Source: DASPKM01 sp035628135 (GTDB lineage Bacteria; Bacteroidota; Bacteroidia; Chitinophagales; Chitinophagaceae). Taken from it: DNA of 64,000 bases. Location: NCBI GenBank assembly GCA_035628135.1, contig DASPKM010000009.1, positions 310,001 through 374,000 of the forward strand, in the 5' to 3' direction. Under the pieces are notes generated by a model. That model had not been told where the DNA came from. It saw nothing but the letters and a program-made list of their open reading frames with translations, and did no database searches. This document shows, one piece after another, positions 52,879 through 62,794 of the stretch (within the stretch, counting starts at the first letter, position 1; each line of letters starts with the position of its first letter). The translations under genes were made by a program, and so were the position numbers.

Positions 52879-53784
52879 CTAAGCATGTATCGTGGCCGTT
52901 TTGGAAGGGCTATGCCCAAACTTTCTTTTAAACGCCTTGCTAAATGTAAAAATATCAGGAAACCCACACTGATTGGCAATTTCCGAGACGGGCGCCTCTT
53001 TCTTTTGCAAGAATTTCCTAGCGTAATCAAGCCTCTTGGTCAATAAATATTGATACGGCGAGCAACCAAAGGCCTGTTTAAAAGAGCGAAAAAAATGAAA
53101 CTCCGACATGTTGCTTAATCTTGCAACGCTCTTTATATCGGGATTGGTCAAAAAGCATTCATCGATAAAGCTCTTGCCATAGAGTAACCGCCTCAAAATT
53201 TCCTTTCGCGTGCTCGCTTTCAGCGCTTGAAGATTGCTTAACCATTGAAAATGCCTGAATTGGTATCTTATCACCAGCATCACTACATCGAAAAACCAAT
53301 CGTCGTCTACTATCGAATGTTTTGGAACGGACCGCCTCAATGATTCTGAAAGTGAAAATAATTTCTGCCCCAACAGGTTTTGATTTCCGTGATAAACGCT
53401 GTCGAGGAAATATGGATAGTCGAAGTGCGCGGTGCTAAACTCGTTTATTTCATTCCTGGCCTCGGCCTTGAACGCCTGATAAGCGTCGCTTAACGAGGCA
53501 CCGGATATGTTAATCCACAAGCTTTTGGTAACATCGTTGCCTTTAATAGTACATTCCACAGCAGGCTGCTTTGCCGCAACGATAAAATGATTGCTTTGAA
53601 TACTATGCCCCACTCCATCTACCATAAAATATGCGCTCCCTTCCAGGACATATCGTATGCTTAAGGTTGTAAAAGCATTATTTGCATACCAGTTTTTCAA
53701 TTCGACATACGACACCAGATCAACATCATTTAGTTCATCCAGTATCGTTTTGGTCTGTTCATTGATGCATAGTACTGTTTTCAT
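52879..53784 (-). CDS. AraC family transcriptional regulator
   Basis: 301 residues. The N-terminal cupin-like domain carries ALEGSAYFMVDGVGHS-type strands (here VLEGSAYFMVDGVGHSIQSN). The C-terminal AraC double HTH spans about 200-298 with VARLSNMSEFHFFRSFKQAF, SPYQYLLTKRLDYARKFLQ and EIANQCGFPDIFTFSKAFKR. The target is unknown. It is separated from the kinase operon by two terminators. Confidence 0.9.
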   Translation of the reverse strand: MKTVLCINEQTKTILDELNDVDLVSYVELKNWYANNAFTTLSIRYVLEGSAYFMVDGVGHSIQSNHFIVAAKQPAVECTIKGNDVTKSLWINISGASLSDAYQAFKAEARNEINEFSTAHFDYPYFLDSVYHGNQNLLGQKLFSLSESLRRSVPKHSIVDDDWFFDVVMLVIRYQFRHFQWLSNLQALKASTRKEILRRLLYGKSFIDECFLTNPDIKSVARLSNMSEFHFFRSFKQAFGCSPYQYLLTKRLDYARKFLQKKEAPVSEIANQCGFPDIFTFSKAFKRKFGHSPSKTATIHA

Positions 53785-53899
53785 ATGCCACTAATAAGGT
53801 TTGATTTGCCTGATGATGAGCAGGATATCCCGTGAGCAGATACTATGTAAGGAACACCAAATGAATGGACTTCGTTGCGCGAAAAAAAAAGCCTGGATT

Positions 53900-53953
53900 A
53901 AAAATCCCCCAAAACGGGGGATATAAAAAACAAAAATCCCCCAATTTGGGGGA
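53900..53953 (-). terminator. Tandem intrinsic terminators of the kinase/regulator operon
   Basis: On the minus strand, TCCCCCAAATTGGGGGA followed by TTTTTG and a T run comes first, then TCCCCCGTTTTGGGGGA followed by TTTTT. They lie 30-80 bp past the response regulator stop. Confidence 0.85.
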
Positions 53954-53982
53954 GTATACAGCAAAGCCTGCAGCCAACCTGC

Positions 53983-54609
53983 TTAAATCAATTTATTTTC
54001 CTTTGCCGTTTTAATGGCCTCGGCCTTTGAATTTACATTGAGCTTTGCATAAATATTTTTGATGTGCGTCTTCACCGTTTCGGAGTCAATAAACAATTCC
54101 CGCGCAATCATGGTCCCGCTTTTGCCATTTGAAATATGTTCAAGAATTTCCTGCTCCCTTTTGGACAATGGCGAGTTCTTATTCCGCTGGAACGAACCGA
54201 TTACCAACCGCGCCACGCTGGGGCTCATGGGGCCTCCCCCGGCCATTACTTCGCGAATCGCCTCTATCGTCTTACTGGTTGGCGAATTCTTTGTCAGGTA
54301 ACCAACCGCGCCCCGCGAAAGCGCTTTAAACACTACCTCCGGATCTTCATACGACGTTAGCATAATGATGTGTGAGCCGGGAAGGGTTTTCTTTATCTCT
54401 CCAATAGCATCCAATCCACTCATTCCTGACAACGATATATCCAATAGGAAAACATCAGCTGAATCCTTTGTAAGATGATGGATGGCAGATTCTGCCGAAG
54501 AGTAGCTGGCCGCAATTACAAACCCGTCCACACTGCTTAACAAATAAGCATAGCCATCTCTTATGGTTTGATCGTCTTCGATGATGACGATCTTTATAAC
54601 ATTTGCCAT
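53983..54609 (-). CDS. NarL/FixJ-type response regulator
   Basis: 208 residues. A receiver domain with the acidic pair EDD (11-13), phosphorylated Asp57 in VFLLDISLSG and LTSYEDPEVV, then a LuxR-type HTH (about 143-205: LSKREQEILEHISNGKSGTM, SETVKTHIKNIYAKLNV). It lies 26 bp after the kinase gene at 54636, its likely cognate sensor. Regulated genes are unknown; the hydrolase in the same operon is a candidate. Confidence 0.95.
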   Translation of the reverse strand: MANVIKIVIIEDDQTIRDGYAYLLSSVDGFVIAASYSSAESAIHHLTKDSADVFLLDISLSGMSGLDAIGEIKKTLPGSHIIMLTSYEDPEVVFKALSRGAVGYLTKNSPTSKTIEAIREVMAGGGPMSPSVARLVIGSFQRNKNSPLSKREQEILEHISNGKSGTMIARELFIDSETVKTHIKNIYAKLNVNSKAEAIKTAKENKLI

Positions 54610-54635
54610 ACGGTCAAATTTATGCTGATAAAGGG

Positions 54636-57572
54636 TCAGGGCTTTCTGTCCGCCATGATCCTGAATTGTAACACGATCTCAGTACCGGCGCCTTTCTGGC
54701 TGATTACTTTAACATCGGCATTGAGGTACTCTGCCCGTTGCCGCATATTTACAAGGCCATTGCCATTCTGATCGGTCTCTGCGTCAAACCCTTTGCCATT
54801 GTCCCTGATAACAAGCTGCACAAAGTTAGAGCGCGGGATACTTACTTCCACAGAAGCGATAGTACCTCCGGAATGCTTCAGAATATTAGTGAGGGCCTCT
54901 TTGCAGATCATAATGATATTCCTGGCATTGTCCATTTGCAGGTAGCAATTTTTTAGCTGCTCGCTAATGTGCATCGGCTGAAACTGGATTGTTGTATCAT
55001 GAAAAAGGTCGATGGCAAAATCATTTACATAGGTCAACACGCTGTACAAATTATCGTTCTTGGGATTTAACGACCAAATAATGTCTTTTGTGCCCTGGTA
55101 CAACAAACCTGCATTGTCCTGTATCTTTTTGGCAAGCGCCTGCGCATCATCATTAGCAGGCAATTTAGATTTCAGTATGTCGCTAAGCACCGTGATCCTC
55201 GCAAGTTTGTTTCCCATTTCATCGTGAAAATCTTCAGCCGTTTTCTTCCTGATCTTGCTTTGCTCTTCCATTCTCAGATTTTCAATCAGTATCCGCTGCC
55301 TTTTTCTATGCGACGCACGGACCTTATAAATGACGTATACGAGCAGCAACAAAACAGCCACCATGAGGGCCTTAAAGGCAGTGGTTTGATAAAATGCCGG
55401 CCTGATACTGAAGGGGTAACTGATCTCGTTCCCCATCTCTGCGCCAAATTCATCTATCATTTTCACATGGAAAACATAGTCGCCAGTTGGCAAAGATGTA
55501 TATACCACGTTACGTAATTGTCCGGGCTTACTATAACCTTTATCGAGTCCCTTCAGAAAATAACTGTAGCGCACACTACTGGTCCTGTATGTCATCGCCT
55601 TAAACTCGAACCCAATATTATTTTTATCCCAGGTTAGCTGGGGATTGACAGGAATTGCATAAAATGGCGACCAACTTGAGCTATCGCTGTGGTTCCCGGG
55701 TAGTAACGGTTGTGAAAACAAGGTAACAGATTGAAGCACCAGTTTTGGGGGCAATTTTATATAGGATTCTTCCTTTGGATGATAACAAATTGCTCCGGTT
55801 ACTGTTCCGAACCACACGCGATTGTCCTTCATTACTGCTATTGAATTTTGATTACACTCCAATCCGGTAAACCCCTGGTCCTTTCCGTAGTTAGTAATAT
55901 GAATGGTATTGAAACCATCAGTAGAAGTGATCTTTGTTACGCTACGGCCAGTGCCGGCCCACAATTGACCGAGGTTGTCAAATGCCACACTGTAAATTAA
56001 GTTTGATGACAGGCCATCCTGCTCTGTCACCTGCCTGAATGTATTCTGCCTTCTCTCCCATATGAATAACCCGCTACCCTGTGTTCCGATAAATATATGA
56101 TGCCCCCTCTTTGCCAGCGATAAGACCTGGCTATTCATCAACTTTTCGGGGAAATTGTATTTGCCGGGATAGTTTGTTGCAAGCAACCGGCGCGGAAATG
56201 TAGCATACAGAATAGTATCGCCGTTTAAAGAAAGGACAGCAGAAACCCCTTCTTTTACCGCTTCCATGGTTTTAATCGAACCGTTCTCGTATACATAACA
56301 CCCGGAATTAGTGCCGATAAATATCTTATTGTTTTCCTCATAGATCGTTAAAACGGATTTGGGTTCGTTGGAAACTCTTTCAAGTTTGTTGCGTGCGTAC
56401 TTCCAGACACCCATACCAAAAGTTCCTATCCACAATGCTCCATCTGATGATTTGTGTGAAACATAAATGTGCCTGACAGTATCAAGCGGGGTATTTCGCA
56501 ACAAAGGGACCACTCGTTTCCCGTTAAATATGCCAAATTCATGTCCGTTTCCACCAAATGCAACATCAGTGTCGTTCATTGCTGTAATCGCGAATGTGCC
56601 GCGCATCAGGTATTCCGAAGTGTAATCGATGGATGTGAAAAGACCACCATTGTATCTGAATAAGCCCCTTCCATCGGTTGTTAACCATACGTTTCCCTCG
56701 ATATCGGTTATAATGTGATTAACCCAGTTGCTGCAAAACCCGTTGCGCTGGTCGAGAAAAAACACCTCTTTGCCTGGTTTGATCTTATAAACTCCGGCAT
56801 TTGTGCCAATCCAAATGTTTCCCTGTTTGTCGAAGTTCATACACCTGAAAGAAACATTTCTGTCTGGTTTAAACCAGGATTCCATCTTCTCTTTATCAGC
56901 ATACTTTATTTTCAAATCATTATAAGTAAGAACCCAAATGTTCTTCAGGCTGTCAAAGTAAACCTGGTGTATTTGTTCATCTGGAGCGAGTTGATCCAAC
57001 CTGGTCACCAGGATCCATTTTTCAGATTGCAGTTTATAGATTTCATCCCGGGCAGTCAGGAGACAGATGTCGTCGTCAACTGTAAACAAGCTGATAGCAG
57101 CGACATTTCCGATGGCTGAAGGATCCATTTTGGAAAACTTATTCTCCCGGAATACATAAACCGAACCATTTATTGAACACCAAATCGAACCACTGGCATC
57201 AGCGGCTATTTTTGCACGACGCCCCAGAACCGTTTCCGGCAAAACGAACGACCTGACCTTGTTGTTCCTGATAAGGTACAACCGGGTATGGGAGATGCCC
57301 CATAAGTTCTGCTGCTTGTCTATTGCTATTCTTATAACATAGGTGTCGACAAGCCCATTTTCCGAAGAAAAGGTGGTGAAAGTCTGTCCGTCAAACCGCG
57401 ATATGCCGACACTGGTCGTTATCCATAAATGGCGGTCCTCGTCTTGCAGAATATGTACTGCCTGCGACTGGGGCAACCCCGCATCGACGTTATAGGAAAC
57501 AAAATGATGGTTTTGAGAAAATGCGCTAACCTGCATTAACAATACCACATACAAAGCAGCCAGTCGCACCAT
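54636..57572 (-). CDS. Propeller sensor histidine kinase, HisKA_3 type
   Basis: 978 residues. A signal peptide (MVRLAALYVVLLMQVSAFSQ) is followed by propeller repeats (HLWITTSVGISRFDGQ, NIWIGTNAGVYKIKPG, LWAGTGRSVTKI; about 25-620). A Y_Y_Y domain (about 660-730), one membrane helix (about 737-757), HisKA_3 with His783 in DFHDEMGNKLARI and an HATPase domain ending with GNGLVNMRQRAEYLNA complete the protein. This kinase class pairs with NarL-type regulators, and the next gene is one. The signal is probably an extracellular or periplasmic ligand. Confidence 0.94.
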   Translation of the reverse strand: MVRLAALYVVLLMQVSAFSQNHHFVSYNVDAGLPQSQAVHILQDEDRHLWITTSVGISRFDGQTFTTFSSENGLVDTYVIRIAIDKQQNLWGISHTRLYLIRNNKVRSFVLPETVLGRRAKIAADASGSIWCSINGSVYVFRENKFSKMDPSAIGNVAAISLFTVDDDICLLTARDEIYKLQSEKWILVTRLDQLAPDEQIHQVYFDSLKNIWVLTYNDLKIKYADKEKMESWFKPDRNVSFRCMNFDKQGNIWIGTNAGVYKIKPGKEVFFLDQRNGFCSNWVNHIITDIEGNVWLTTDGRGLFRYNGGLFTSIDYTSEYLMRGTFAITAMNDTDVAFGGNGHEFGIFNGKRVVPLLRNTPLDTVRHIYVSHKSSDGALWIGTFGMGVWKYARNKLERVSNEPKSVLTIYEENNKIFIGTNSGCYVYENGSIKTMEAVKEGVSAVLSLNGDTILYATFPRRLLATNYPGKYNFPEKLMNSQVLSLAKRGHHIFIGTQGSGLFIWERRQNTFRQVTEQDGLSSNLIYSVAFDNLGQLWAGTGRSVTKITSTDGFNTIHITNYGKDQGFTGLECNQNSIAVMKDNRVWFGTVTGAICYHPKEESYIKLPPKLVLQSVTLFSQPLLPGNHSDSSSWSPFYAIPVNPQLTWDKNNIGFEFKAMTYRTSSVRYSYFLKGLDKGYSKPGQLRNVVYTSLPTGDYVFHVKMIDEFGAEMGNEISYPFSIRPAFYQTTAFKALMVAVLLLLVYVIYKVRASHRKRQRILIENLRMEEQSKIRKKTAEDFHDEMGNKLARITVLSDILKSKLPANDDAQALAKKIQDNAGLLYQGTKDIIWSLNPKNDNLYSVLTYVNDFAIDLFHDTTIQFQPMHISEQLKNCYLQMDNARNIIMICKEALTNILKHSGGTIASVEVSIPRSNFVQLVIRDNGKGFDAETDQNGNGLVNMRQRAEYLNADVKVISQKGAGTEIVLQFRIMADRKP

Positions 57573-57610
57573 TATGGAGATTGTTTAACATTAGCTATTT
57601 TCCTCCTGCT

Positions 57611-58912
57611 TCACAGCGATCTCACCCAGTTTTCTATTAATGCAGATACAGAAAAGATCTTATTCTTCATATTTCTCTGATCGAAAGCATCTTTTTGACT
57701 ATCAAAAAAATTGAGACTGTGGTCCATTTGCGCTACCATTTCCAGCTTAACCGGGATTTTCCTGGAAAGCAAATGATCCTTAATGATCCAATGGTCCTCT
57801 GGTGACATTACCCAATCGTATTCACCATAAAAAAGTAAAACCGGAACATTCACTTTTGCCCAGTGTTTCAGCAGCTCCAGGTCCTGTAACTGCTGAAAAT
57901 AACGCATATGCCTTCCATATTGGTGATGATCGCCGCCATAATTGGCCCGCCACAATTTTGCCAGCGCCGTATCGCTTTTGACAATGTCCGCGGGAGATTT
58001 CTTTTCAACGAGAAACTGGTAGTAAAATCTTGTCCAGCCGGCAATTAATGCATCGATCATGGAAGGATCTGTTCCGGAGAGCATTGCTCTCCTTCTTTCA
58101 TGATCGATCATGTGTTCGTACCAGGTCTTTACAAAGCCGCCGGTACAGATGATGCCTTTAAAATTATACTGTGCGGCAACCATGGGCGCATATGCGGCGC
58201 CGGTACTTATACCGAGCAGGATCACATTAGTTTTGTCGATAAAAGGATATTTTTCGAGTACGGACAAGCCCTCTACATAATTGTTCACATCGGTATGAAA
58301 ATCAGTTACTGAAATATCTGGTCCTTCGCTGTCGCCGGTCCCCTGCTTTTCAATTCTTACCAATACATATTTTTTGCTTAGATCTTCGAAAAGACCCCCA
58401 AGCCCATTCGCCATGCTTTCTACAGGCGCCGCGGATAGCCAGGACAGTAAATAAAGCGTTGTATGGGGCTGGGATACATTTTTCGGTTTGGTTACGATCA
58501 ATCTTAACCTGATGCCTTTGGAATTGGTGAATTGGGAATAAATAACGTCGACGCCCGACGGATTTTCCATCGGAAGGCTTTTCAATACGATCGTCTTGTT
58601 CACGATCGTGTCCTTCCTCCTTACTTCGAAGGTCACGCGCTGACCACCACGAAACCCTCGGGTGATTTGCCCCCATTGCAGCATACTGGTCAAGGCTGTG
58701 TTGTTGACCTTCACGATCAAGTCGTTCACACGGAAATCATTATCCTTCAATTGACTAACCGGTGCAAGACCCGTAATCAGCACACCCCTGGTCTCGGAAG
58801 GCGAAAAATTAAAGCTCGCGCCTAACGTAACCCTGCGGGCAAGCGTATCCGCAGCAAGGCCTACACTGCCGTAATGGACAAGCAGCATGCAAACGAACAA
58901 TCGTTGAAACAT
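57611..58912 (-). CDS. Secreted alpha/beta hydrolase with PDZ-like N-terminal domain
   Basis: 433 residues. A signal peptide ends near VGLAA. A PDZ-like domain follows (about 35-115: ETRGVLITGLAPVSQLKDND, FRVNDLIVKVNNTALTS, ITRGFRGGQRVTFEVRRKD), then an alpha/beta hydrolase with elbow GISTGAA (Ser nucleophile), GEYDWVMSPEDH (Asp) and QMDHSLNFF (His). It is the first gene of an operon with the propeller kinase, 38 bp away. The substrate is unknown; an esterase or peptidase role is plausible. Confidence 0.88.
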   Translation of the reverse strand: MFQRLFVCMLLVHYGSVGLAADTLARRVTLGASFNFSPSETRGVLITGLAPVSQLKDNDFRVNDLIVKVNNTALTSMLQWGQITRGFRGGQRVTFEVRRKDTIVNKTIVLKSLPMENPSGVDVIYSQFTNSKGIRLRLIVTKPKNVSQPHTTLYLLSWLSAAPVESMANGLGGLFEDLSKKYVLVRIEKQGTGDSEGPDISVTDFHTDVNNYVEGLSVLEKYPFIDKTNVILLGISTGAAYAPMVAAQYNFKGIICTGGFVKTWYEHMIDHERRRAMLSGTDPSMIDALIAGWTRFYYQFLVEKKSPADIVKSDTALAKLWRANYGGDHHQYGRHMRYFQQLQDLELLKHWAKVNVPVLLFYGEYDWVMSPEDHWIIKDHLLSRKIPVKLEMVAQMDHSLNFFDSQKDAFDQRNMKNKIFSVSALIENWVRSL

Positions 58913-59069
58913 ACTTAATAATTGAACAATACAAATGTAAATTTCGACATACCAAGTAACCCTTCGCCTATATAATTAGCAGTTTCTGACAAGCAAAAAT
59001 ACGGCGCTACCACAAAGAACGATGCGGAACTTATTGCTCCGCATCGTTCATCGGTTTATTTCCCAACCA

Positions 59070-60077
59070 TCATTTGCCCGGCTGTGGAAACTTGCGTTCA
59101 AAATCTATCAAGGCATTGATATCATTTTTCATGCGTCCATTACCGGCGCCGGTCACTAGCGGACTGCAATTCCAACCGGTGTAGAATGTTTTCTTAGCGG
59201 GATCGCTGGTGTCAATATAAGAATATACCAGGCCATTGCTTTCCAGCACATAGTTATTATACTGCCAGCTTTCAATCGGCACAGTTTGATCGGGGTGTGG
59301 GGAGCCGGGAACATATTGCCCAAGTACTACTTCCGTGATCTGGTGATGGATTGGGAAGTGAAAGAGGTCAAGGTATTCCAGCAGGGCATGCGGGAAATTC
59401 ACAAAATGCGGTGGCATCATATCCCCGACAGGTTTACTATAATCATATTTAAAATTCATTCTGAAAGATCCGGCAGTATCCCCGGTTTGTGCCCTGACCA
59501 GGTTGCCGTGCATATCGTACAGGAACTTGAACTTGCGGAACGTTGTCGAGGTAGCGGGTGAAATCCTGCTGAGGCTAATGATTTCATCGAGGCGGTCGCC
59601 CATATAGAAATAATAAGATGTGTCGATGAATGTGGGCTGGCCAGGTCCTGCATTGTACCTGAAATAAGATGCGAGCGGCCTGCCTGTACCATCAACGGTC
59701 ACTCGCATAACCAGCTGGTCTCTCAAAACATCCCGGAGCATTACCTGGTTATTATTGTGGTAAGTGACCTCGCCCCACTCGATCATCACCATAAAATTGG
59801 TGTACATTTTAAAGTCTGTTCCCAGGTTCGCTTTCAGATAGCTAACCTTGCCATCGGTGCCAAACCATTTTTGCATCAACGTTCTCCAGTGGCGCGTGCC
59901 ATCTGGCATGTCCACCACAACTCCCAGCACTTCTGCCTTGCATCCGTGATCGGAGCCTGCCGCCGGAGCAACCAGTTCATCCGCCTGTGGCTCGTGTAAT
60001 TGTTTTTGACAACTGAAAAGGAAGAGAGCAATCGCGAGAATACAAATGCTGTTAAGGTAAGGTCGAATTGTTTTCAT
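59070..60077 (-). CDS. Lipoprotein, unknown
   Basis: 335 residues from the ATG at 60077 (the frame opens at 60128); this start gives a lipoprotein signal SICILAIALFLFSCQKQ, Cys about 23. The mature part resembles other YD-like lipoproteins of the phylum (FRYNAGPGQPTFID, FKFLYDMHGNLVRAQTGD, FKYDYSKPVGDM). No enzyme motif was seen. Confidence 0.7.
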   Translation of the reverse strand: MKTIRPYLNSICILAIALFLFSCQKQLHEPQADELVAPAAGSDHGCKAEVLGVVVDMPDGTRHWRTLMQKWFGTDGKVSYLKANLGTDFKMYTNFMVMIEWGEVTYHNNNQVMLRDVLRDQLVMRVTVDGTGRPLASYFRYNAGPGQPTFIDTSYYFYMGDRLDEIISLSRISPATSTTFRKFKFLYDMHGNLVRAQTGDTAGSFRMNFKYDYSKPVGDMMPPHFVNFPHALLEYLDLFHFPIHHQITEVVLGQYVPGSPHPDQTVPIESWQYNNYVLESNGLVYSYIDTSDPAKKTFYTGWNCSPLVTGAGNGRMKNDINALIDFERKFPQPGK

Positions 60078-60368
60078 ACCAGCCGATTTAGAAGTTATAG
60101 AGGCTGGAAGGATCCGAAGGGGATACAATGAAGGAATACTAAGTTACGTAAATTAATATGGAACCTATGGCAAGGGGGGGTGTAAAAACTTTAAGCTACA
60201 GCCCGCTAAGGGCCAGCCACATGCCTGGCGTCTAAAATACGCATCCTATAGTCGTCACCGCGCTGCCGCTATGGAAAAGCGGTGTAGTTTTACCTGATAT
60301 GGGTTCTTCCAGCCAGCGTTCCGATCAGCTGCAGCAGAAGGTGTTCAAGCCTTAAAATAATATAAGAC

Positions 60369-61001
60369 ATGGATTACCTGAAATTGGTAGATATATTAGG
60401 CACGGCAGCATTTGCCGTTTCCGGCGTTCTGGCTGCAATAGAAAAAAAACTTGACCTGTTCGGCGTATTCGTTATTGCCTTTGTTACTGCAATGGGCGGA
60501 GGCACCTTGCGCGACGTACTGATCGGCGATGTGCCGGTAAGTTGGATGCGCCATCCTGAATACGGGCTAATCATTTTTATCAGTGCCGTGGTAGCGATGC
60601 TATTCACCAACATCATCAATAATTTTCAAAAGACCTTATTGGTTTTTGATGGGTTAGGGCTAGGCTTTTTTACTGTGTTTGGATTGCAAAAGGGGCTGGC
60701 TTTGGGCCTCCATCCCGCTATTTGCATCTTACTAGGCACCATCACAGCTTGCTTTGGCGGGGTAATCCGCGATATTCTGTTAAATACCATTCCGCTGCTC
60801 TTTCGCAAAAAAGAGATCTACGCCACCGCCTGCATTTTCGGAGGCGTGGTGTACTTTCTGTTACTGGGCACGGGCCTTTCCAACCTGCCGGCAGATATTA
60901 TTTGCATTGCAGTAATCGTGATAATCCGGCTGGTGGCCCTAAAATATAATTGGAGCCTGCCTACTATTCACAGTAAATCAAAAACCGATGGCAATACCTG
61001 A
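60369..61001 (+). CDS. TRIC-type (UPF0126) cation channel family membrane protein
   Basis: 210 residues made of two homologous three-helix halves plus one helix: LVDILGTAAFAVSGVLAAIE with AMGGGTLRDVLIGDVPV, and LLVFDGLGLGFFTVFGLQKG with CFGGVIRDILLNTIPLLFRK. The GGGxxRD and GGxxRD motifs are the family signature. Prokaryotic members are K+-permeable trimers, or glycine transporters in some reports. The neighbour 53 bp downstream is a K+/H+ antiporter, so a shared role in K+ handling is a fair guess. Confidence 0.9.
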   Translation: MDYLKLVDILGTAAFAVSGVLAAIEKKLDLFGVFVIAFVTAMGGGTLRDVLIGDVPVSWMRHPEYGLIIFISAVVAMLFTNIINNFQKTLLVFDGLGLGFFTVFGLQKGLALGLHPAICILLGTITACFGGVIRDILLNTIPLLFRKKEIYATACIFGGVVYFLLLGTGLSNLPADIICIAVIVIIRLVALKYNWSLPTIHSKSKTDGNT

Positions 61002-61054
61002 GTTGTTTTCGGCATTGCTTTGGTTTAAATTACTAACCGGCCAAACTATTGACC

Positions 61055-62521
61055 ATGTTTATTGAAGCAGGGAATATTTTATTGATCGGATCGATCTTAC
61101 TGCTCATCAGCGTCATCGCGGGCAAAACAACCAACAGGTTGGGCGTGCCTACGCTGATCTTCTTTTTGATAGTTGGCGTGTTGGCCGGTTCGGAAGGCAT
61201 TGGAGGCATTCATTTTGACAATGCAGCCCTTACCCAGTTCATTGGAATAACAGCCCTGAACTTTATCCTTTTTTCAGGTGGTTTAGATACCCATTGGCAA
61301 AGTATAAAGCCTATACTTTGGAGAGGGATCGCGCTTTCTACGCTCGGTGTTTTTCTTACTGCCCTCTCTGTTGGCGTATTTGTCCATTATGCTTTTGGCT
61401 TCACGCTGCTGGAAGGATTGCTTTTAGGGTCGATCGTATCGGCCACGGATGCCGCGGCGGTGTTCTCTATCCTTCGTAACAAAGGAATTGGGTTAAAGGG
61501 TTATTTGCGTCCCGTGCTGGAACTTGAAAGCGGTAGCAACGACCCGATGGCTTATTTTCTCACCATTACCCTTACCTATCTTGTAGCGAGCGGCGATATT
61601 GGCGTTAGTGCGCTGATCATTGACTTTTTTAAGGAATTTATTTTAGGCGGGGCCATTGGCTTTTTAATGGGAAGAGGCAGCGTGTGGCTGGTGAACAACA
61701 TAAAACTTGAAGCGGAAGGTTTATACCCGGTACTTACATTAGGGCTTGCCATGTTTACGTATTCCGCTGCACATTTTGTTGGCGGCAACGGCTTTTTGGC
61801 TATTTATCTCTGTGCAGTCATCATGGGCAACAGTAATATGGTACATAGAAGAAGCCTGATAAAATTCTATGAAGGCCAGGCCTGGCTTATGCAGATCATC
61901 CTGTTCCTGACGCTTGGCTTGCTTGTTTTTCCTTCCAGGATCGTACCGCTGGTAGGCATGGGACTGCTGATTTCAGCCTTTTTGATATTTGTGGCACGCC
62001 CTATTGGCGTTTTTGCCGCGCTTTCTTTCTTCCGGTCTAATATCCGCAGTAAATTGTTCGTTTCCTGGGTAGGATTGCGAGGGAGCGTGCCGATCGTGTT
62101 TGCAACGTACCCCCTGCTTGCAGGGATACCCAAAGCAGAACTCATATTCAACCTGGTATTTTTTATTTCGGTTACGTCTGTACTGCTTCAAGGCACTACA
62201 CTTTCTTATGTTGCCCGCCTGCTGCATGTGTCTGTACCTGCAAGGGTTAAACGAAGGACAGGATTAGATTTTGAATTCACAGATAACATTAAGTCTGAGA
62301 TGAAGGAGGTTGTGCTTACGGAAAGTTCCAAAGCCGTTGGAAAAAGGATCTTTGAACTTGGTATTCCGGCGATGGTAAATATTATGGCCATTAAAAGAGG
62401 CGATGCTTTTATAGCCCCGAACGGCTCTACCAAGCTGGCGGGTAACGATATTCTGTATGTGCTTGCCGAAGATGAAAACGCACTTGAATTGCTTCGCGGG
62501 TCTTTAGATACACCAATATGA
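61055..62521 (+). CDS. Potassium/proton antiporter (CPA1 type) with RCK C-terminal domain
   Basis: 488 residues from the ATG at 61055 (a TTG two codons upstream is possible). About 12 membrane helices with the Na+/H+ exchanger pattern: GVPTLIFFLIVGVLAGSEG, GSIVSATDAAAVFSILR, LELESGSNDPMAYFLTI (the ND motif) and GLRGSVPIVFATYPLLAG. A cytoplasmic TrkA-C/RCK-C domain follows (about 405-488). It resembles the CvrA/NhaP2-type exchangers that expel K+ or Na+ for H+. The ion is inferred. Confidence 0.92.
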   Translation: MFIEAGNILLIGSILLLISVIAGKTTNRLGVPTLIFFLIVGVLAGSEGIGGIHFDNAALTQFIGITALNFILFSGGLDTHWQSIKPILWRGIALSTLGVFLTALSVGVFVHYAFGFTLLEGLLLGSIVSATDAAAVFSILRNKGIGLKGYLRPVLELESGSNDPMAYFLTITLTYLVASGDIGVSALIIDFFKEFILGGAIGFLMGRGSVWLVNNIKLEAEGLYPVLTLGLAMFTYSAAHFVGGNGFLAIYLCAVIMGNSNMVHRRSLIKFYEGQAWLMQIILFLTLGLLVFPSRIVPLVGMGLLISAFLIFVARPIGVFAALSFFRSNIRSKLFVSWVGLRGSVPIVFATYPLLAGIPKAELIFNLVFFISVTSVLLQGTTLSYVARLLHVSVPARVKRRTGLDFEFTDNIKSEMKEVVLTESSKAVGKRIFELGIPAMVNIMAIKRGDAFIAPNGSTKLAGNDILYVLAEDENALELLRGSLDTPI

Positions 62522-62794
62522 AGCAACTGCTTAACGCATCAGGCTCATCCTTAGCTGCAGTTCCTGTCCAATTAAAAAAGCATACCATCCATAGCTGCAA
62601 TGTGTAAGCGCAGCACATGGGTTTTGAAAAACAATGCCTTAGAGATGGTATATCGTTTGCAGCAAATAGCTTATCCTTAGCCGAGTTTCCAGAGAATTGA
62701 ATCCCCCCGTTTTGCATATCTGCATCCTTGGAAATGATGCCTGCAAGCTTTGAGAAAGCTCTAACTTAAATTTCTTACCGCAAAACAGAAGATC

